DNA of 64,000 nucleotides, from contig FMEL01000010.1 of NCBI GenBank assembly GCA_900066355.1, positions 83,697 through 147,696 on the forward strand. Reading direction: 5' to 3'. A program made the translations under genes and the position numbers. Every line of letters begins with the position of its first letter. The stretch's first letter is position 1. The notes below the pieces were generated by a model. The model was not told the origin of the DNA. It was given only the letters and a program-made list of their open reading frames with translations, and ran no database searches. The DNA comes from an uncultured Ruminococcus sp. Its GTDB lineage: Bacteria; Bacillota; Clostridia; Lachnospirales; Lachnospiraceae. Positions 34,979-43,721 of this stretch are shown here, in pieces.

Positions 34979-36652
34979 TTATTCTGCATATTCCTCTGTG
35001 TAGGAACCATCTTCTGCTGTTGCGTCATAAGAAGTATCCTCGGAAGCAGCCTGTGCTTCTGCAGTATCTTCTGCAGCCTCTGCCGGCTGTGTCTCCTGTG
35101 TATCTTCACCGTAAAGTTTCGCGAAGAAGCTCAAAGTATCATCATACATTTTCTGACGAACTTCTTTGTCTGTACTGTAGAGGATATCATCTTCTGCCGG
35201 ATCTGTTTCTGTGCTGAAGATGGTCTTTAATTCTTTATTAAGCATGTTCAGTTCCTGAGACAGGTAAGCTTCTGTTCCGTCCGGCACATAAGAAGCGCCG
35301 CCGTCTTTCAGAACTTTCAGATATGTCTCAAGTACTTTCCTGCTGAGTTTCTGTGCAACATCCTGATCCAGTGTTACCGGTGGCTCTGTCACGCCTTCTA
35401 CTACGGACTGAAGCGCCCCAAGATCACCTTCATACTCTCCCTTACAGAACTGTTTTGCCTGATCAAATTTGATCTTCGCCTCTTCTGAAAGATCATCTGT
35501 ATTTAAAGCATCCTCTGTATTATCTGCGGATTCATCTGTTCCTGCATCTGTGCCGTCACCTGTAGCCGGCGGGATTTCTTCTGTGGAACCGTCTGTTGTT
35601 CCGTCTGTTGTTCCGTCTGTACTTTCATTCGGTGTCTCTTCTGTAGTTCCGTCTCCGCTGGCATCCGGAATATTGTCGGTTCCGCTGTTGTCGTAAGAAT
35701 CTGTATTTTCGGTCTGGTTGGTATCTGCACCGGTATCCTTCGCAAGGTTTGCATCCTCTGTGGAAGTCTGTTTTACATCATCACCAAGTGCTCCGCTGTC
35801 AACGTCCTGTGTAATGTCCTCGCCTTCATCCACTGCATCGTCATCTGAACTGTCATCAGAAGAAGTTCCGTTCTTGCTGTCTTCAAGATTCTGCTGGATA
35901 TCTTCCAGAGTTTTCTTCATTTCCTGAATGTCATAATTCTGCTGTGCGATCTGCTGCAGAAGGGAAACGATCGTATCAAGTTCATCCTGCGTTAAAGTAA
36001 CCCCATTCTGAACAGCGATGTTATTTACGATATTGTAGATTTCATCAGCATTCTGGATATTGTCACCAATGATCTGAAGTTTTGCCTGATTGATGATATT
36101 CGTTGCATTGTCCTGTCCGACCTGCTGTGCAACATCACCTGTAACAACGACTTCTTTCGCTGCCAGGTCTTTCTTTGTGGAATCAAGTTCCTGTCCGCTT
36201 GCGGATTCGTATGCTTTCATGACACCGGTAAGCGCACCTGTACCGGATACTTCATACGGGCATGCTGCAACAACTTCGCAGTTGGTAACACCTGCCGTGG
36301 AAAGTGCTGTCGCGATCATATTGCAGGTCACGTAATTGAGGTTTGCGGTACGTACTTTAATACCGCCTGACTGGGTAGGCTTTACGTAAGCACAGCTTAA
36401 AGTTCTTGTTCCGATCTGCTCACTCGGAACATAATTACCGAGAAGATCATGCTCATCCTGATTCGTAACAGTGATGACCTGCACCTGGCTGGAATCTGCC
36501 TTAAAATAGTTCATCATTGTATTCTTCTGATCCTGAGTAAGGTCTGCACCGAGTGTTACGACCTTTGTGCCGTCAGCCATCGCCGGGATCGGAGAGCTGA
36601 CTGCCAGGCACATGCTGCAAAGTAACGCAACCATTATGTTTCTTTTCTTCAT
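34979..36652 (-). CDS. Secreted DUF1002 domain protein with acidic Thr/Asp-rich region
   Basis: 557 residues. A signal peptide (NIMVALLCSMCLAVSSP, then AMADGT) precedes a DUF1002 domain (about 30-260) with VTLGADLTQDQK, NYVTCNMIATALSTAGVTNC and SGTGALTGVMKAYE. Residues 290-430 are low-complexity, rich in Asp, Ser, Thr and Gly (repeats of TTDGTTDGS), and resemble a wall spacer. The C-terminus contains another helical segment. DUF1002 has no established function. ATG 36652 is chosen because GGAGGATGA lies upstream and the signal peptide begins there. Confidence 0.8.
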   Translation of the reverse strand: MKKRNIMVALLCSMCLAVSSPIPAMADGTKVVTLGADLTQDQKNTMMNYFKADSSQVQVITVTNQDEHDLLGNYVPSEQIGTRTLSCAYVKPTQSGGIKVRTANLNYVTCNMIATALSTAGVTNCEVVAACPYEVSGTGALTGVMKAYESASGQELDSTKKDLAAKEVVVTGDVAQQVGQDNATNIINQAKLQIIGDNIQNADEIYNIVNNIAVQNGVTLTQDELDTIVSLLQQIAQQNYDIQEMKKTLEDIQQNLEDSKNGTSSDDSSDDDAVDEGEDITQDVDSGALGDDVKQTSTEDANLAKDTGADTNQTENTDSYDNSGTDNIPDASGDGTTEETPNESTDGTTDGTTDGSTEEIPPATGDGTDAGTDESADNTEDALNTDDLSEEAKIKFDQAKQFCKGEYEGDLGALQSVVEGVTEPPVTLDQDVAQKLSRKVLETYLKVLKDGGASYVPDGTEAYLSQELNMLNKELKTIFSTETDPAEDDILYSTDKEVRQKMYDDTLSFFAKLYGEDTQETQPAEAAEDTAEAQAASEDTSYDATAEDGSYTEEYAE

Positions 36653-36802
36653 ATCTTCATCCTCCATATTCTCTTCACAGGAAAGTACCCTCTGCTTCCT
36701 GTGATTACATATCTTTTTATCAAGTACATGTATTATAACACAGTTCTGCACATAGTTGTATTTTAAATTTTATTTTTTTCGAACAAATGTTTCATCAAAA
36801 AT

Positions 36803-37837
36803 CTACAGAACTTCCAGAAATACCTGTATGGTACCGCCACAGACAAGTCCTTCTTCCTCTGCCTCGGAAATGGTCATATCTACCTTAAAAATCTTTCCGG
36901 TCCGCTCCCCGTCGTGAATCATACGCAGACACTGATGCTGCACTTCACTTTCCATGCAGCCGCCACCGATCGTCCCAACCAGTGTGCCGTCGGCAAGAAC
37001 CAGCATTTTTGTCCCAATCTCTCTCGGCGCCGATCCCCGTCTTTCAATGATCGTTGCAAGTGCCATTCCATTTTCTGCCTTCTTTCTTCCGGTCAGGTAT
37101 TCCATCAGTTCCTTTTTGTAGCCGCTTGTTTTGCGCAGACTGTTCTTTTCATGAATGAGTTCGGATACAATAGATATCGCAATTTCTTCAGGTGTCTCTG
37201 CATTGATCGGCATACCTACCGGTGTATGGATCTCATCCAGCAGTTTCCAGTCGGTTCCTTCTTCTTCCATCTGTTTCTTAAGAAGTGCCGCACGTCCACG
37301 GCTTGCCATCATACCGACATAACAATGTGGTTTTTTCAGTATAATATCCAGACATTCCTTATCATACCGATGTCCCCTGGTCACGACCAGAAAATACGTA
37401 TCTTCTCTGTCCGGAATCTGAGCAAGTCCATGCTCAAAACTGTCGCAGATCACCCGATCCGCCCCCATTCTTCTCGCTTCTCCGGCAAAACTCGGACGGT
37501 CTTCCAGTACTGTCACATGAAAACCGACTTTGGCTGCAAGCAGGATCACCTGCTGCGATACATGTCCTGCCCCACAGATCACCAGATGCGCCGGCTGTTT
37601 CAATGCTTCCACAAATACTTTCTGACCATCAGCCTCTGTGATCCGGCTCTGCTGTGCCTGTGCGATCTCTTTTAATTGTTCATCCGGGCTCGCACCGTCA
37701 CCGTACGCTGCGATAAGTTCTCCCTCTGAAAAGAAATATCGGCTTCCACTGTTTTCCCCTTCAATCACCGTAGCCAGAATATTGTTTTTCTGATTCTGAT
37801 ATTCTTCTATTTTTTTATAAAATTCAAAAAGCTCCAT
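36803..37837 (-). CDS. XdhC/CoxI family protein
   Basis: 344 residues. An N-terminal region is followed by the XdhC Rossmann domain (LVICGAGHVSQQVILLAAKVGF, with a GxGxxS-type nucleotide loop near 95) and VVTRGHRYDKECL; near the C-terminus RRGSAPREIGTKMLV and GTIGGGCMESEVQ define the XdhC/CoxI N-type domain. The domains are thus permuted relative to many XdhC proteins, with the CoxI module at the end. XdhC binds and sulfurates molybdenum cofactor for xanthine dehydrogenase-like enzymes. No such enzyme is encoded nearby, and the neighbours are unrelated. GGGGGG lies 6 nt before the ATG. Confidence 0.85.
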   Translation of the reverse strand: MELFEFYKKIEEYQNQKNNILATVIEGENSGSRYFFSEGELIAAYGDGASPDEQLKEIAQAQQSRITEADGQKVFVEALKQPAHLVICGAGHVSQQVILLAAKVGFHVTVLEDRPSFAGEARRMGADRVICDSFEHGLAQIPDREDTYFLVVTRGHRYDKECLDIILKKPHCYVGMMASRGRAALLKKQMEEEGTDWKLLDEIHTPVGMPINAETPEEIAISIVSELIHEKNSLRKTSGYKKELMEYLTGRKKAENGMALATIIERRGSAPREIGTKMLVLADGTLVGTIGGGCMESEVQHQCLRMIHDGERTGKIFKVDMTISEAEEEGLVCGGTIQVFLEVL

Positions 37838-38005
37838 GTTTTCCCCCCGTGAACTTTTTTCTGTTTCTTTTATCCACAAAAGTATAACACTTCCCGTGTC
37901 TTTCCTGCAAGGACAAAACAGGAGATCTGCTTTTTTTACAACAAAACATGCAGATACATCTCACATGAAATATACCTGCATGTCATAAAAAATTTTTCTT
38001 TCTTA

Positions 38006-39190
38006 TTATATTGCTTTGTGATAAAGTTCTACAATATCACGCTTCTGAGAAGATCTCGGATTGACTGCAATATTTCCGCTCTTCATCGCATCATCTGCCA
38101 TGGCATCGATCCTGCTCTCAATTTCTTCATCAGAAACTTCTCTGCCTTTTGCTGCCTGACGGATCGCTGTTGTCAGATTCTCCGGGATTCCGATGTCTTC
38201 ATTCAGTTCACGGATCGCATCGACCAACATCAGCGGCTCAAATTCATCCTCATATGCCGGGATCGGACTGATGTAATTGTAGATTGTCAGATATCTGCCA
38301 TGATCAGCCAGCTCATTGTATTCAGCGATCACCGGAAGCAGTACCGCGTTTGCCACTCCGTGTGGTACATCAAAGAAAGCACTTACCGGATGGCTCATTG
38401 CATGTACATTTCCAAGTCGTGCAAAGGAAAAAGCAATTCCGGCAAAAAGTGAACCTGTCAGCATTGCCTCAGCTGCCTCCAGATCTGTACGACGTGCAAC
38501 AAACCGGCGGATATTTTTACCGATCAGTTCCATCGCTTTCTCAGCCATGGCATCCGAAAACGGCGAGGCTGCTGTAGAAACATATGCCTCTTCTGCATGA
38601 ATAAATGCGTCGATTCCACATGCTGCCGCCACAGAGGCCGGCGCAGATGTCAGAAGTTCCGGATCCAGTATCGCATAAGAAGGAAAAAGTTCATAACTGA
38701 ATACTGTCAGTTTATAATCTCTGCTGTGATCTGTGATAACCGAAAACGCAGTGACCTCTGAACCGGTGCCTGCTGTCGTCGGGATTGCAATAAGCGGGAT
38801 GATTTTTCCGGGTACTTTATGTGCTCCTTCATATTCTGTAATGCTGCCACCGTATTTTGCGGTTACACCGACGGCCTTGGCAACATCCATTGGAGAGCCG
38901 CCGCCCAGCGCCACAATAAAATCTGCCCCTGCTTCTTTAAATGCAGTTGTTGCCTTTTCTACAGTCGTTACTGACGGGTTTGCTTCTATTTCCGTAAAGA
39001 TATCCACCTTCATGCCGGCATCTTCAAGATATTTTGCTGCTTTATCCACAATTCCCATCTTACGAAGTGTCGGTCCTGACAGCAGCATGGCATGGGTTCC
39101 TCCCAGTTTCTGTGCACATTCCGGAAGCCGCACAAGCGTACCTGCCCCAACGATAATATTCTGTGGTATAAAAAATTCAAACGGATTCAT
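38006..39190 (-). CDS. Iron-containing alcohol dehydrogenase
   Basis: 394 residues of the group III Fe-ADH family. The NAD(P) loop is ALGGGSPMDVAKAV, followed by AIPTTAGTGSEVT. Metal ligands are expected in GIDAFIHAEEAYVS and NVHAMSHPVSAFFDVPHG (Asp plus three His). It reduces an aldehyde or semialdehyde to the alcohol. It is 42 nt after an amino-acid permease gene and follows a kinase-like gene and a class III aminotransferase, so a semialdehyde formed by transamination is a reasonable substrate. Confidence 0.88.
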   Translation of the reverse strand: MNPFEFFIPQNIIVGAGTLVRLPECAQKLGGTHAMLLSGPTLRKMGIVDKAAKYLEDAGMKVDIFTEIEANPSVTTVEKATTAFKEAGADFIVALGGGSPMDVAKAVGVTAKYGGSITEYEGAHKVPGKIIPLIAIPTTAGTGSEVTAFSVITDHSRDYKLTVFSYELFPSYAILDPELLTSAPASVAAACGIDAFIHAEEAYVSTAASPFSDAMAEKAMELIGKNIRRFVARRTDLEAAEAMLTGSLFAGIAFSFARLGNVHAMSHPVSAFFDVPHGVANAVLLPVIAEYNELADHGRYLTIYNYISPIPAYEDEFEPLMLVDAIRELNEDIGIPENLTTAIRQAAKGREVSDEEIESRIDAMADDAMKSGNIAVNPRSSQKRDIVELYHKAI

Positions 39191-39232
39191 AATCTGCCTC
39201 TTTTCTCATTTTATATCTATTTTTATCTGACG

Positions 39233-40756
39233 TCATGCCGGCATTCTCGAGAGTACACGGTCAATTGCCGCATCAATAACCAGATCAAGTTCTTTATCAT
39301 CAGCCTCCGGCATCAGAGATGCTGCATCCTCATCAGAAATGATCTCAATAAGACTGCCGAATTTTTCTTTATATTTCAGTTTGCAGACTGCAAAGAACAC
39401 AATTCCGAGCAGGCTCCACGCACCAACCATCATCCATTCCTGCATGATCAGAGTACCGCCGGAACCAGGAATACAGTATACGAGTACCATACATCCGGAA
39501 AGGAGCACCGCCATGGTTCCGACAAATTTGTACGCCGGAACACGGTAAGGTCTTGGCATATCCGGTTCTTTTTTCCGAAGAATCAGGAATGAAATCGAAA
39601 CCATACAGTATGCAAGACAGCAGCCGAAGTTTCCTGCGTCACAGATCCACACCATCATGACACGTCCTGCAAAAGGAGCAAGCATGGTAAGAATACCGAT
39701 CAGAATCAGTGCATTTACTGGTGTTTTGTGCTTCGGATGAAGTTTTGCAAACACCTTCGGAATCATGTAGGATTCTGCCATGGAGTATAAAGCACGGGAA
39801 CCACCGATCATAAAGGAGTTCCATGAAGTCACGATACCACACATACCGCCTACAATGATGACTTTCGCCATCACGGATGTTCCAAAAGCTTTCGCCATGG
39901 CATCCGCGGTAACAAGGCCTGTCGTACTCTGGGAAAGTGCTATTTCCGCCGGGTTCAGGACATATCCTACAGATAAAATTACGAAAGAATAAAATACAAC
40001 TGCCAGTACAACAGACAGGATCATCATCTTACCTATCTTTTTAAGCGGTACATTGATTTCTTCTGCCGCCTGCGGGATAACATCAAAACCAATAAAGAAA
40101 AACGGTGTGATAACGGCAACTTTCAATACATTTTTTGCCATTGTTCCCGTTGTTTCACCCATAAACATCTGTCCCTGCAGATTGTCTACATTACCGTTAA
40201 TCACTGATGCTACGATCAGAAGGATTCCTGCGCCACCGATGATGCAGGTCAGAACAGTCTGGAGTACTGCTGCTGTTTTTGCCCCCAGGATATTGATCAT
40301 CATAATGAAAAATGCCACGAGAATTGCCACGATCAGCCAGGATGCATAAATATCAAATCCTGCTACCGTATAAAGATAACCTTTGAGGAATCCCGGCCAC
40401 AGATAGGTAATGATCGTCGGAAATGCACATGCCTCAAAACAGGTAACACCGACATATCCGAGAACAATTGCCCATGTACAGATAAAAGAACCCGTCGCCC
40501 CCATTGCCTTGTAACTGAATACATGTTCCCCGCCACACTGTGGCATGGCAGCCGTCAGTTCTGCGTATGTAAGACCGACAAAAAAGATCATGACACCGCC
40601 GAGCGCAAATGCAAGTGCCGCACCGACAACACCGCCTGCATCGATCCATGTTCCGGAAGATACGACCCAGCCCCAGCCGATCATAGCTCCGAAAGCGATC
40701 ACAAGAATATCCCATGCACTGAATACTTTATCAAATTCTGATTTTTTCTGTCCCAT
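39233..40756 (-). CDS. APC-family amino acid permease
   Basis: 507 residues, about twelve membrane helices. Helix 1 has the unwound motif FGAMIGWGW, followed by AELTAAMPQCGGEHVF, which is typical of the APC superfamily. The C-terminal ~50 residues are cytosolic and acidic. The ATG at 40756 is 7 nt after GGGGAGG; that site overlaps the stop region of the preceding gene (40761), so the two are coupled. Substrate unknown; the neighbouring aminotransferase suggests an amino acid or diamine. Confidence 0.87.
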   Translation of the reverse strand: MGQKKSEFDKVFSAWDILVIAFGAMIGWGWVVSSGTWIDAGGVVGAALAFALGGVMIFFVGLTYAELTAAMPQCGGEHVFSYKAMGATGSFICTWAIVLGYVGVTCFEACAFPTIITYLWPGFLKGYLYTVAGFDIYASWLIVAILVAFFIMMINILGAKTAAVLQTVLTCIIGGAGILLIVASVINGNVDNLQGQMFMGETTGTMAKNVLKVAVITPFFFIGFDVIPQAAEEINVPLKKIGKMMILSVVLAVVFYSFVILSVGYVLNPAEIALSQSTTGLVTADAMAKAFGTSVMAKVIIVGGMCGIVTSWNSFMIGGSRALYSMAESYMIPKVFAKLHPKHKTPVNALILIGILTMLAPFAGRVMMVWICDAGNFGCCLAYCMVSISFLILRKKEPDMPRPYRVPAYKFVGTMAVLLSGCMVLVYCIPGSGGTLIMQEWMMVGAWSLLGIVFFAVCKLKYKEKFGSLIEIISDEDAASLMPEADDKELDLVIDAAIDRVLSRMPA

Positions 40757-40760
40757 AGAC

Positions 40761-41381
40761 TCATTCCTCCCCGCTTCCGAATTTTCTTCTGACAAGTTCC
40801 TCGATGTAATCTGCTGTTCCCTCTATCCCAAGATAAGAGCTGTCAATCAGGATATTTCGATTGTGACGATCACCACGGTTGCTTCCTGTCAGTGCCAGAT
40901 GACGTTTGTGATATCGTTTATCTTTTTCCAGAAGAAGAATTCTGGCATCCTTCTCTGTAAGATTATGGCTCTCCATAATGTTGTGAATTCTTACATCATC
41001 CGGAGCATAGATAAATGCCCTCAGAAGATTGATCTTATCGGAATCTTTGAGAATATAATCCGCAGAACGTCCGATGATCACACAGGATTCTTTCTCTGCC
41101 AGTTTACGGATAATCTGCTTCTGCACATGAATCGCACGATCTGTCAGATCCGCATATTTTGAAAAGGATCCTCTGACATCACCCTCCGCACCTTTACCTG
41201 CGATTGTGCCGCCTTCTTCAACTTTTTCCATTATTTCTTTTGGTATTCCGACCTCTTCGATGATCTCGTCCACGAGTTCACGATTATAAAATTTGATATT
41301 GAGGTCTTCTGCTATTTTTCTGCCTATGGCATTACCTTTGGCGCCGTATTCACAGCCAATCGTTATTACCAGATGTCTCAT
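40761..41381 (-). CDS. Cytidylate kinase-like family protein (Cytidylate_kin2)
   Basis: 206 residues. The N-terminus VITIGCEYGAKGNAIGRKIAE replaces the usual P-loop with a related Gly/Ser-poor form (typical of Cytidylate_kin2: ISREYGSGG). RSADYIL and KDKRYHKRHLALTGSNRGDRHN follow, as in the family. True cytidylate kinase activity is doubtful. Family members often neighbour transporters and are thought to act as small-molecule or regulatory kinases. The ribosome site is weak, and the terminator-like hairpin at 41401-41438 lies immediately upstream, between it and the aminotransferase gene. Confidence 0.75.
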   Translation of the reverse strand: MRHLVITIGCEYGAKGNAIGRKIAEDLNIKFYNRELVDEIIEEVGIPKEIMEKVEEGGTIAGKGAEGDVRGSFSKYADLTDRAIHVQKQIIRKLAEKESCVIIGRSADYILKDSDKINLLRAFIYAPDDVRIHNIMESHNLTEKDARILLLEKDKRYHKRHLALTGSNRGDRHNRNILIDSSYLGIEGTADYIEELVRRKFGSGEE

Positions 41382-41400
41382 ACCGATTTTCTCTTAATAG

Positions 41401-41438
41401 AAAAAAGCGCGCGAACCACTGATGATGATCCGCGACGC
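41401..41438 (-). terminator. Intercistronic terminator/attenuator before the kinase-like gene
   Basis: Minus strand GCGTCGCGG and the later CGCGCGC pair around ATCATCATCAGTGGTT, followed by six U residues. It is 20 nt from the kinase-like start codon. Its sequence resembles the leader hairpin at 26848-26888. Partial termination here would lower the downstream transport and reductase genes relative to the aminotransferase. Confidence 0.7.
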
Positions 41439-41461
41439 CCTTGTCACTTTTTCATTCTTAT

Positions 41462-42679
41462 TTATTTTTCCAGGGATTTGATCGTATCTTCAATGATCGC
41501 AACTGCTTTGTCGCAGTCTTCTTCTGTCACGATAAGCGGTGGAATCATACGGATGATATGTGCTCCGATCGCTGTGATCAGAAGTTTGCGATCCAGGCAG
41601 CCGTGTTTTACATCTACACCACCGATCGTATCATCAAATTCCACACCAACCAGAAGTCCCTGATGTCTTACTTCTTTTACATGTGGAAGTTTTTCCAGTT
41701 TGGATGCAAAGTAGTCACCGACTTTTTTCGCATTTCCCGCAAGATCTCTGTCAAGAAGTTCGTTAACTTCTGCAAGTGCTGCCGCACAGCTTACCGGATG
41801 TCCGCCGAATGTAGTTCCGTGGGAACCTGCCGAAAATGCTTTTGCAACTTCTGCTGTCGCACAGATTGCACCGATCGGCATGCCGCCGCCAAGTGCTTTC
41901 GCCATGGAAACGATATCTGGTTTGATTCCGTAGTTCATATAAGACATTACTGCACCGGTTCTGCACCATCCGGTCTGTACCTCATCGATCAGAAGAAGCA
42001 TATCATTCTCATCACAGAATTTACGAAGTCCCTGCATAAATTCCATTGTTGCAGGATGTACACCGCCTTCTCCCTGTACCGGCTCAACCATGATTGCAAT
42101 GGTGTTTTCGGTACATGCATCTTTAAATGCCTGCAGATCATTATACGGTGCATAGGAGAATCCGTATGTCATCGGTCCGAAACCAACCTGGCATCCGTTT
42201 CCCGGCTGACCGGTTGCGGACATGGCACCGAAGGTTCTTCCATGGAAGCCCATCTTTGCAGTTACGATATGGTAACGGTTCGGTCCGTATTTTTCTATGC
42301 CATATTTACGTGCCATTTTGATCATCGCTTCGTTTGCTTCTGTACCGGAGTTCTGATAAAAGATCTTGTCCATGCCGATCGTCTCGCACACTTTCTCGGC
42401 AAGTAATGCCTGCGGAATCGTGTATGGATAGTTGAATGTATGCATGATGTCTTCTACCTGGTCTTTTACCGCTGCCACTACTTTCGGGTTACAGTTTCCT
42501 GCGCTGTTTACTGCAATACCTGCATAAAAGTCAAGATATGGTGTTCCGTTCTCATCATAGATATACATGCCTTCTGCTGTTTCAGCAAGAAAATCAAAAC
42601 GCTCATAAGTCTCGATCATATACTTGTTTACTTTGTCTTTGATGTCCTGAAAAGTTAATCCTGTGTCTTTTAATTTCAT
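41462..42679 (-). CDS. Class III PLP-dependent aminotransferase (ArgD/omega-aminotransferase family)
   Basis: 405 residues, with NSGTEANEAMIKMAR, GFHGRTFGAMSATG, IDEVQTGWCRTG, the PLP lysine in SMAKALGGGMP, and TTFGGHPVSCAAA. The enzyme transfers an omega-amino group (for example of acetylornithine, GABA or taurine) to an oxo acid. No arginine biosynthesis genes are nearby; instead a permease and an iron ADH follow, which favours a catabolic omega-aminotransferase over argD. A GGAGG site is at a normal distance from the ATG. Confidence 0.85.
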   Translation of the reverse strand: MKLKDTGLTFQDIKDKVNKYMIETYERFDFLAETAEGMYIYDENGTPYLDFYAGIAVNSAGNCNPKVVAAVKDQVEDIMHTFNYPYTIPQALLAEKVCETIGMDKIFYQNSGTEANEAMIKMARKYGIEKYGPNRYHIVTAKMGFHGRTFGAMSATGQPGNGCQVGFGPMTYGFSYAPYNDLQAFKDACTENTIAIMVEPVQGEGGVHPATMEFMQGLRKFCDENDMLLLIDEVQTGWCRTGAVMSYMNYGIKPDIVSMAKALGGGMPIGAICATAEVAKAFSAGSHGTTFGGHPVSCAAALAEVNELLDRDLAGNAKKVGDYFASKLEKLPHVKEVRHQGLLVGVEFDDTIGGVDVKHGCLDRKLLITAIGAHIIRMIPPLIVTEEDCDKAVAIIEDTIKSLEK

Positions 42680-42707
42680 GGCTGATTCCTCCCTGTATCC
42701 TTAAAAT

Positions 42708-42751
42708 AAAAAAAGCAAAGGCAGATTTCCGTTTCCGGTAAGCGCCTTTGC
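42708..42751 (-). promoter_or_regulatory. Promoter-proximal terminator in the aminotransferase leader
   Basis: Minus strand GCAAAGGCG...CCGGAAACGG...GCCTTTGC, with seven U residues at 42714-42708. Transcription from the promoter at 42784-42812 starts near 42777, so the hairpin lies at about +26 to +62, well before the start codon at 42679. It is strong enough to stop most transcripts, so regulated readthrough is likely. Confidence 0.75.
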
Positions 42752-42783
42752 TTAATTTTTCGTGTATTATTTTGTACAACATT

Positions 42784-42812
42784 ACAATATCACCGACAGT
42801 ATTGTTTGTCAA
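42784..42812 (-). promoter_or_regulatory. Sigma-A promoter of the aminotransferase operon
   Basis: Minus strand TTGACA (42812-42807), 17-nt spacer, TATTGT (42789-42784). Confidence 0.8.
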
Positions 42813-42959
42813 TAGTATTTTTACCAAAAAGATTTTTGCTGATTTTAAAAGACTTTTTGAATTTTCAGGTTATATTTACAGCCATTCATTCTGTGCATTA
42901 TATTGCACAAAATGTTTTTCTATATTATTCCATTTTCTTTTCCCGACCATTCTGCACTC

Positions 42960-43658
42960 TTATTGCTGCGTAAGGAAATCATCCACATGAATTCCTGCAA
43001 ATGAGCGCAGTGTCGGGAAATATCTGCGTTCCGTTGGTTCCTTTTCCTGCGTATACCAGATACCTCTAAGTCCGCTTTCCCATGCACCTTCTATATCTTT
43101 CTTCACATTATCTCCGATGAATGCGCATTCTTCCGCCCGGACGCCTGCTTTTTCTACACAGAGTTCAAATAATTGATAATGTGGTTTCTCCACACCGGCT
43201 TCTTCACTGGTAACCATAAAATCAATATAGACCTCCGCACCGATCGCTTCGAGTTTTTTGTACTGGATATAGGCTGTCATATCTGTACCGATTCCGATGC
43301 GTATCTTTCTTTTTCTGAGTTCCATAAGGAAATCCAGGACTCCCGGATTTGGTTCTATATGCTGAAGAAATGCATCCCAGTAAATATGGTACATCTTCTG
43401 TACATGCGGAAAAAGAGGCTTTTCCAGCAGTTCCATCATACATTGCAGACGCAGCATACGGCTGTGGATCGCAGCAGTATCTGTACCGATCCTGTTCGCC
43501 ATAATATATCCGGCTTTTCTGTAATATTCACGCGTCTCCTCTTCTGTTATGCCGAATGTTTCCCTGCAGTAGCCTGCCAGTGCTTCCATACCGTAAATGT
43601 GATTCGCATCATAGCTGTATAATGTATTATCCAGATCAAAAATAACTGCTTTTATCAT
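42960..43658 (-). CDS. HAD-superfamily hydrolase, subfamily IA
   Basis: 232 residues. Motif I is FDLDNTLYSYD (nucleophile Asp9 region), motif II IGTDMTAY, motif III lysine in GVEKPHYQLF, motif IV FIGDNVKKDIEGA. The helical cap (about 20-95) is type C1. Probably a phosphatase on a small metabolite (YjjG-like); the substrate is not predictable. The ATG has AAGGGGA upstream. A separate unit, 63 nt downstream of the XRE-cupin gene. Confidence 0.87.
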   Translation of the reverse strand: MIKAVIFDLDNTLYSYDANHIYGMEALAGYCRETFGITEEETREYYRKAGYIMANRIGTDTAAIHSRMLRLQCMMELLEKPLFPHVQKMYHIYWDAFLQHIEPNPGVLDFLMELRKRKIRIGIGTDMTAYIQYKKLEAIGAEVYIDFMVTSEEAGVEKPHYQLFELCVEKAGVRAEECAFIGDNVKKDIEGAWESGLRGIWYTQEKEPTERRYFPTLRSFAGIHVDDFLTQQ

Positions 43659-43721
43659 ATGCTGTCCCCTTTTCTGTTCCGATGTATCTGTCGGACATGA
43701 ATAACCTTCCGATGCTTTCTT

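Noticed and set aside
35469..35927. Plus-strand Ser/Val-rich frames resembling repeats
   Set aside because: They are the complement of the Thr/Asp-rich low-complexity region of the DUF1002 protein.
38733..39230. 165-codon plus-strand frame over the iron alcohol dehydrogenase
   Set aside because: Antisense shadow of a well-supported gene; Ser/Ala/Pro-rich with no domain.
42603..42827. A leader peptide starting near 42782, spanning the aminotransferase hairpin
   Set aside because: The predicted transcription start (~42777) lies after the ATG, so the peptide would not be translated from this promoter.
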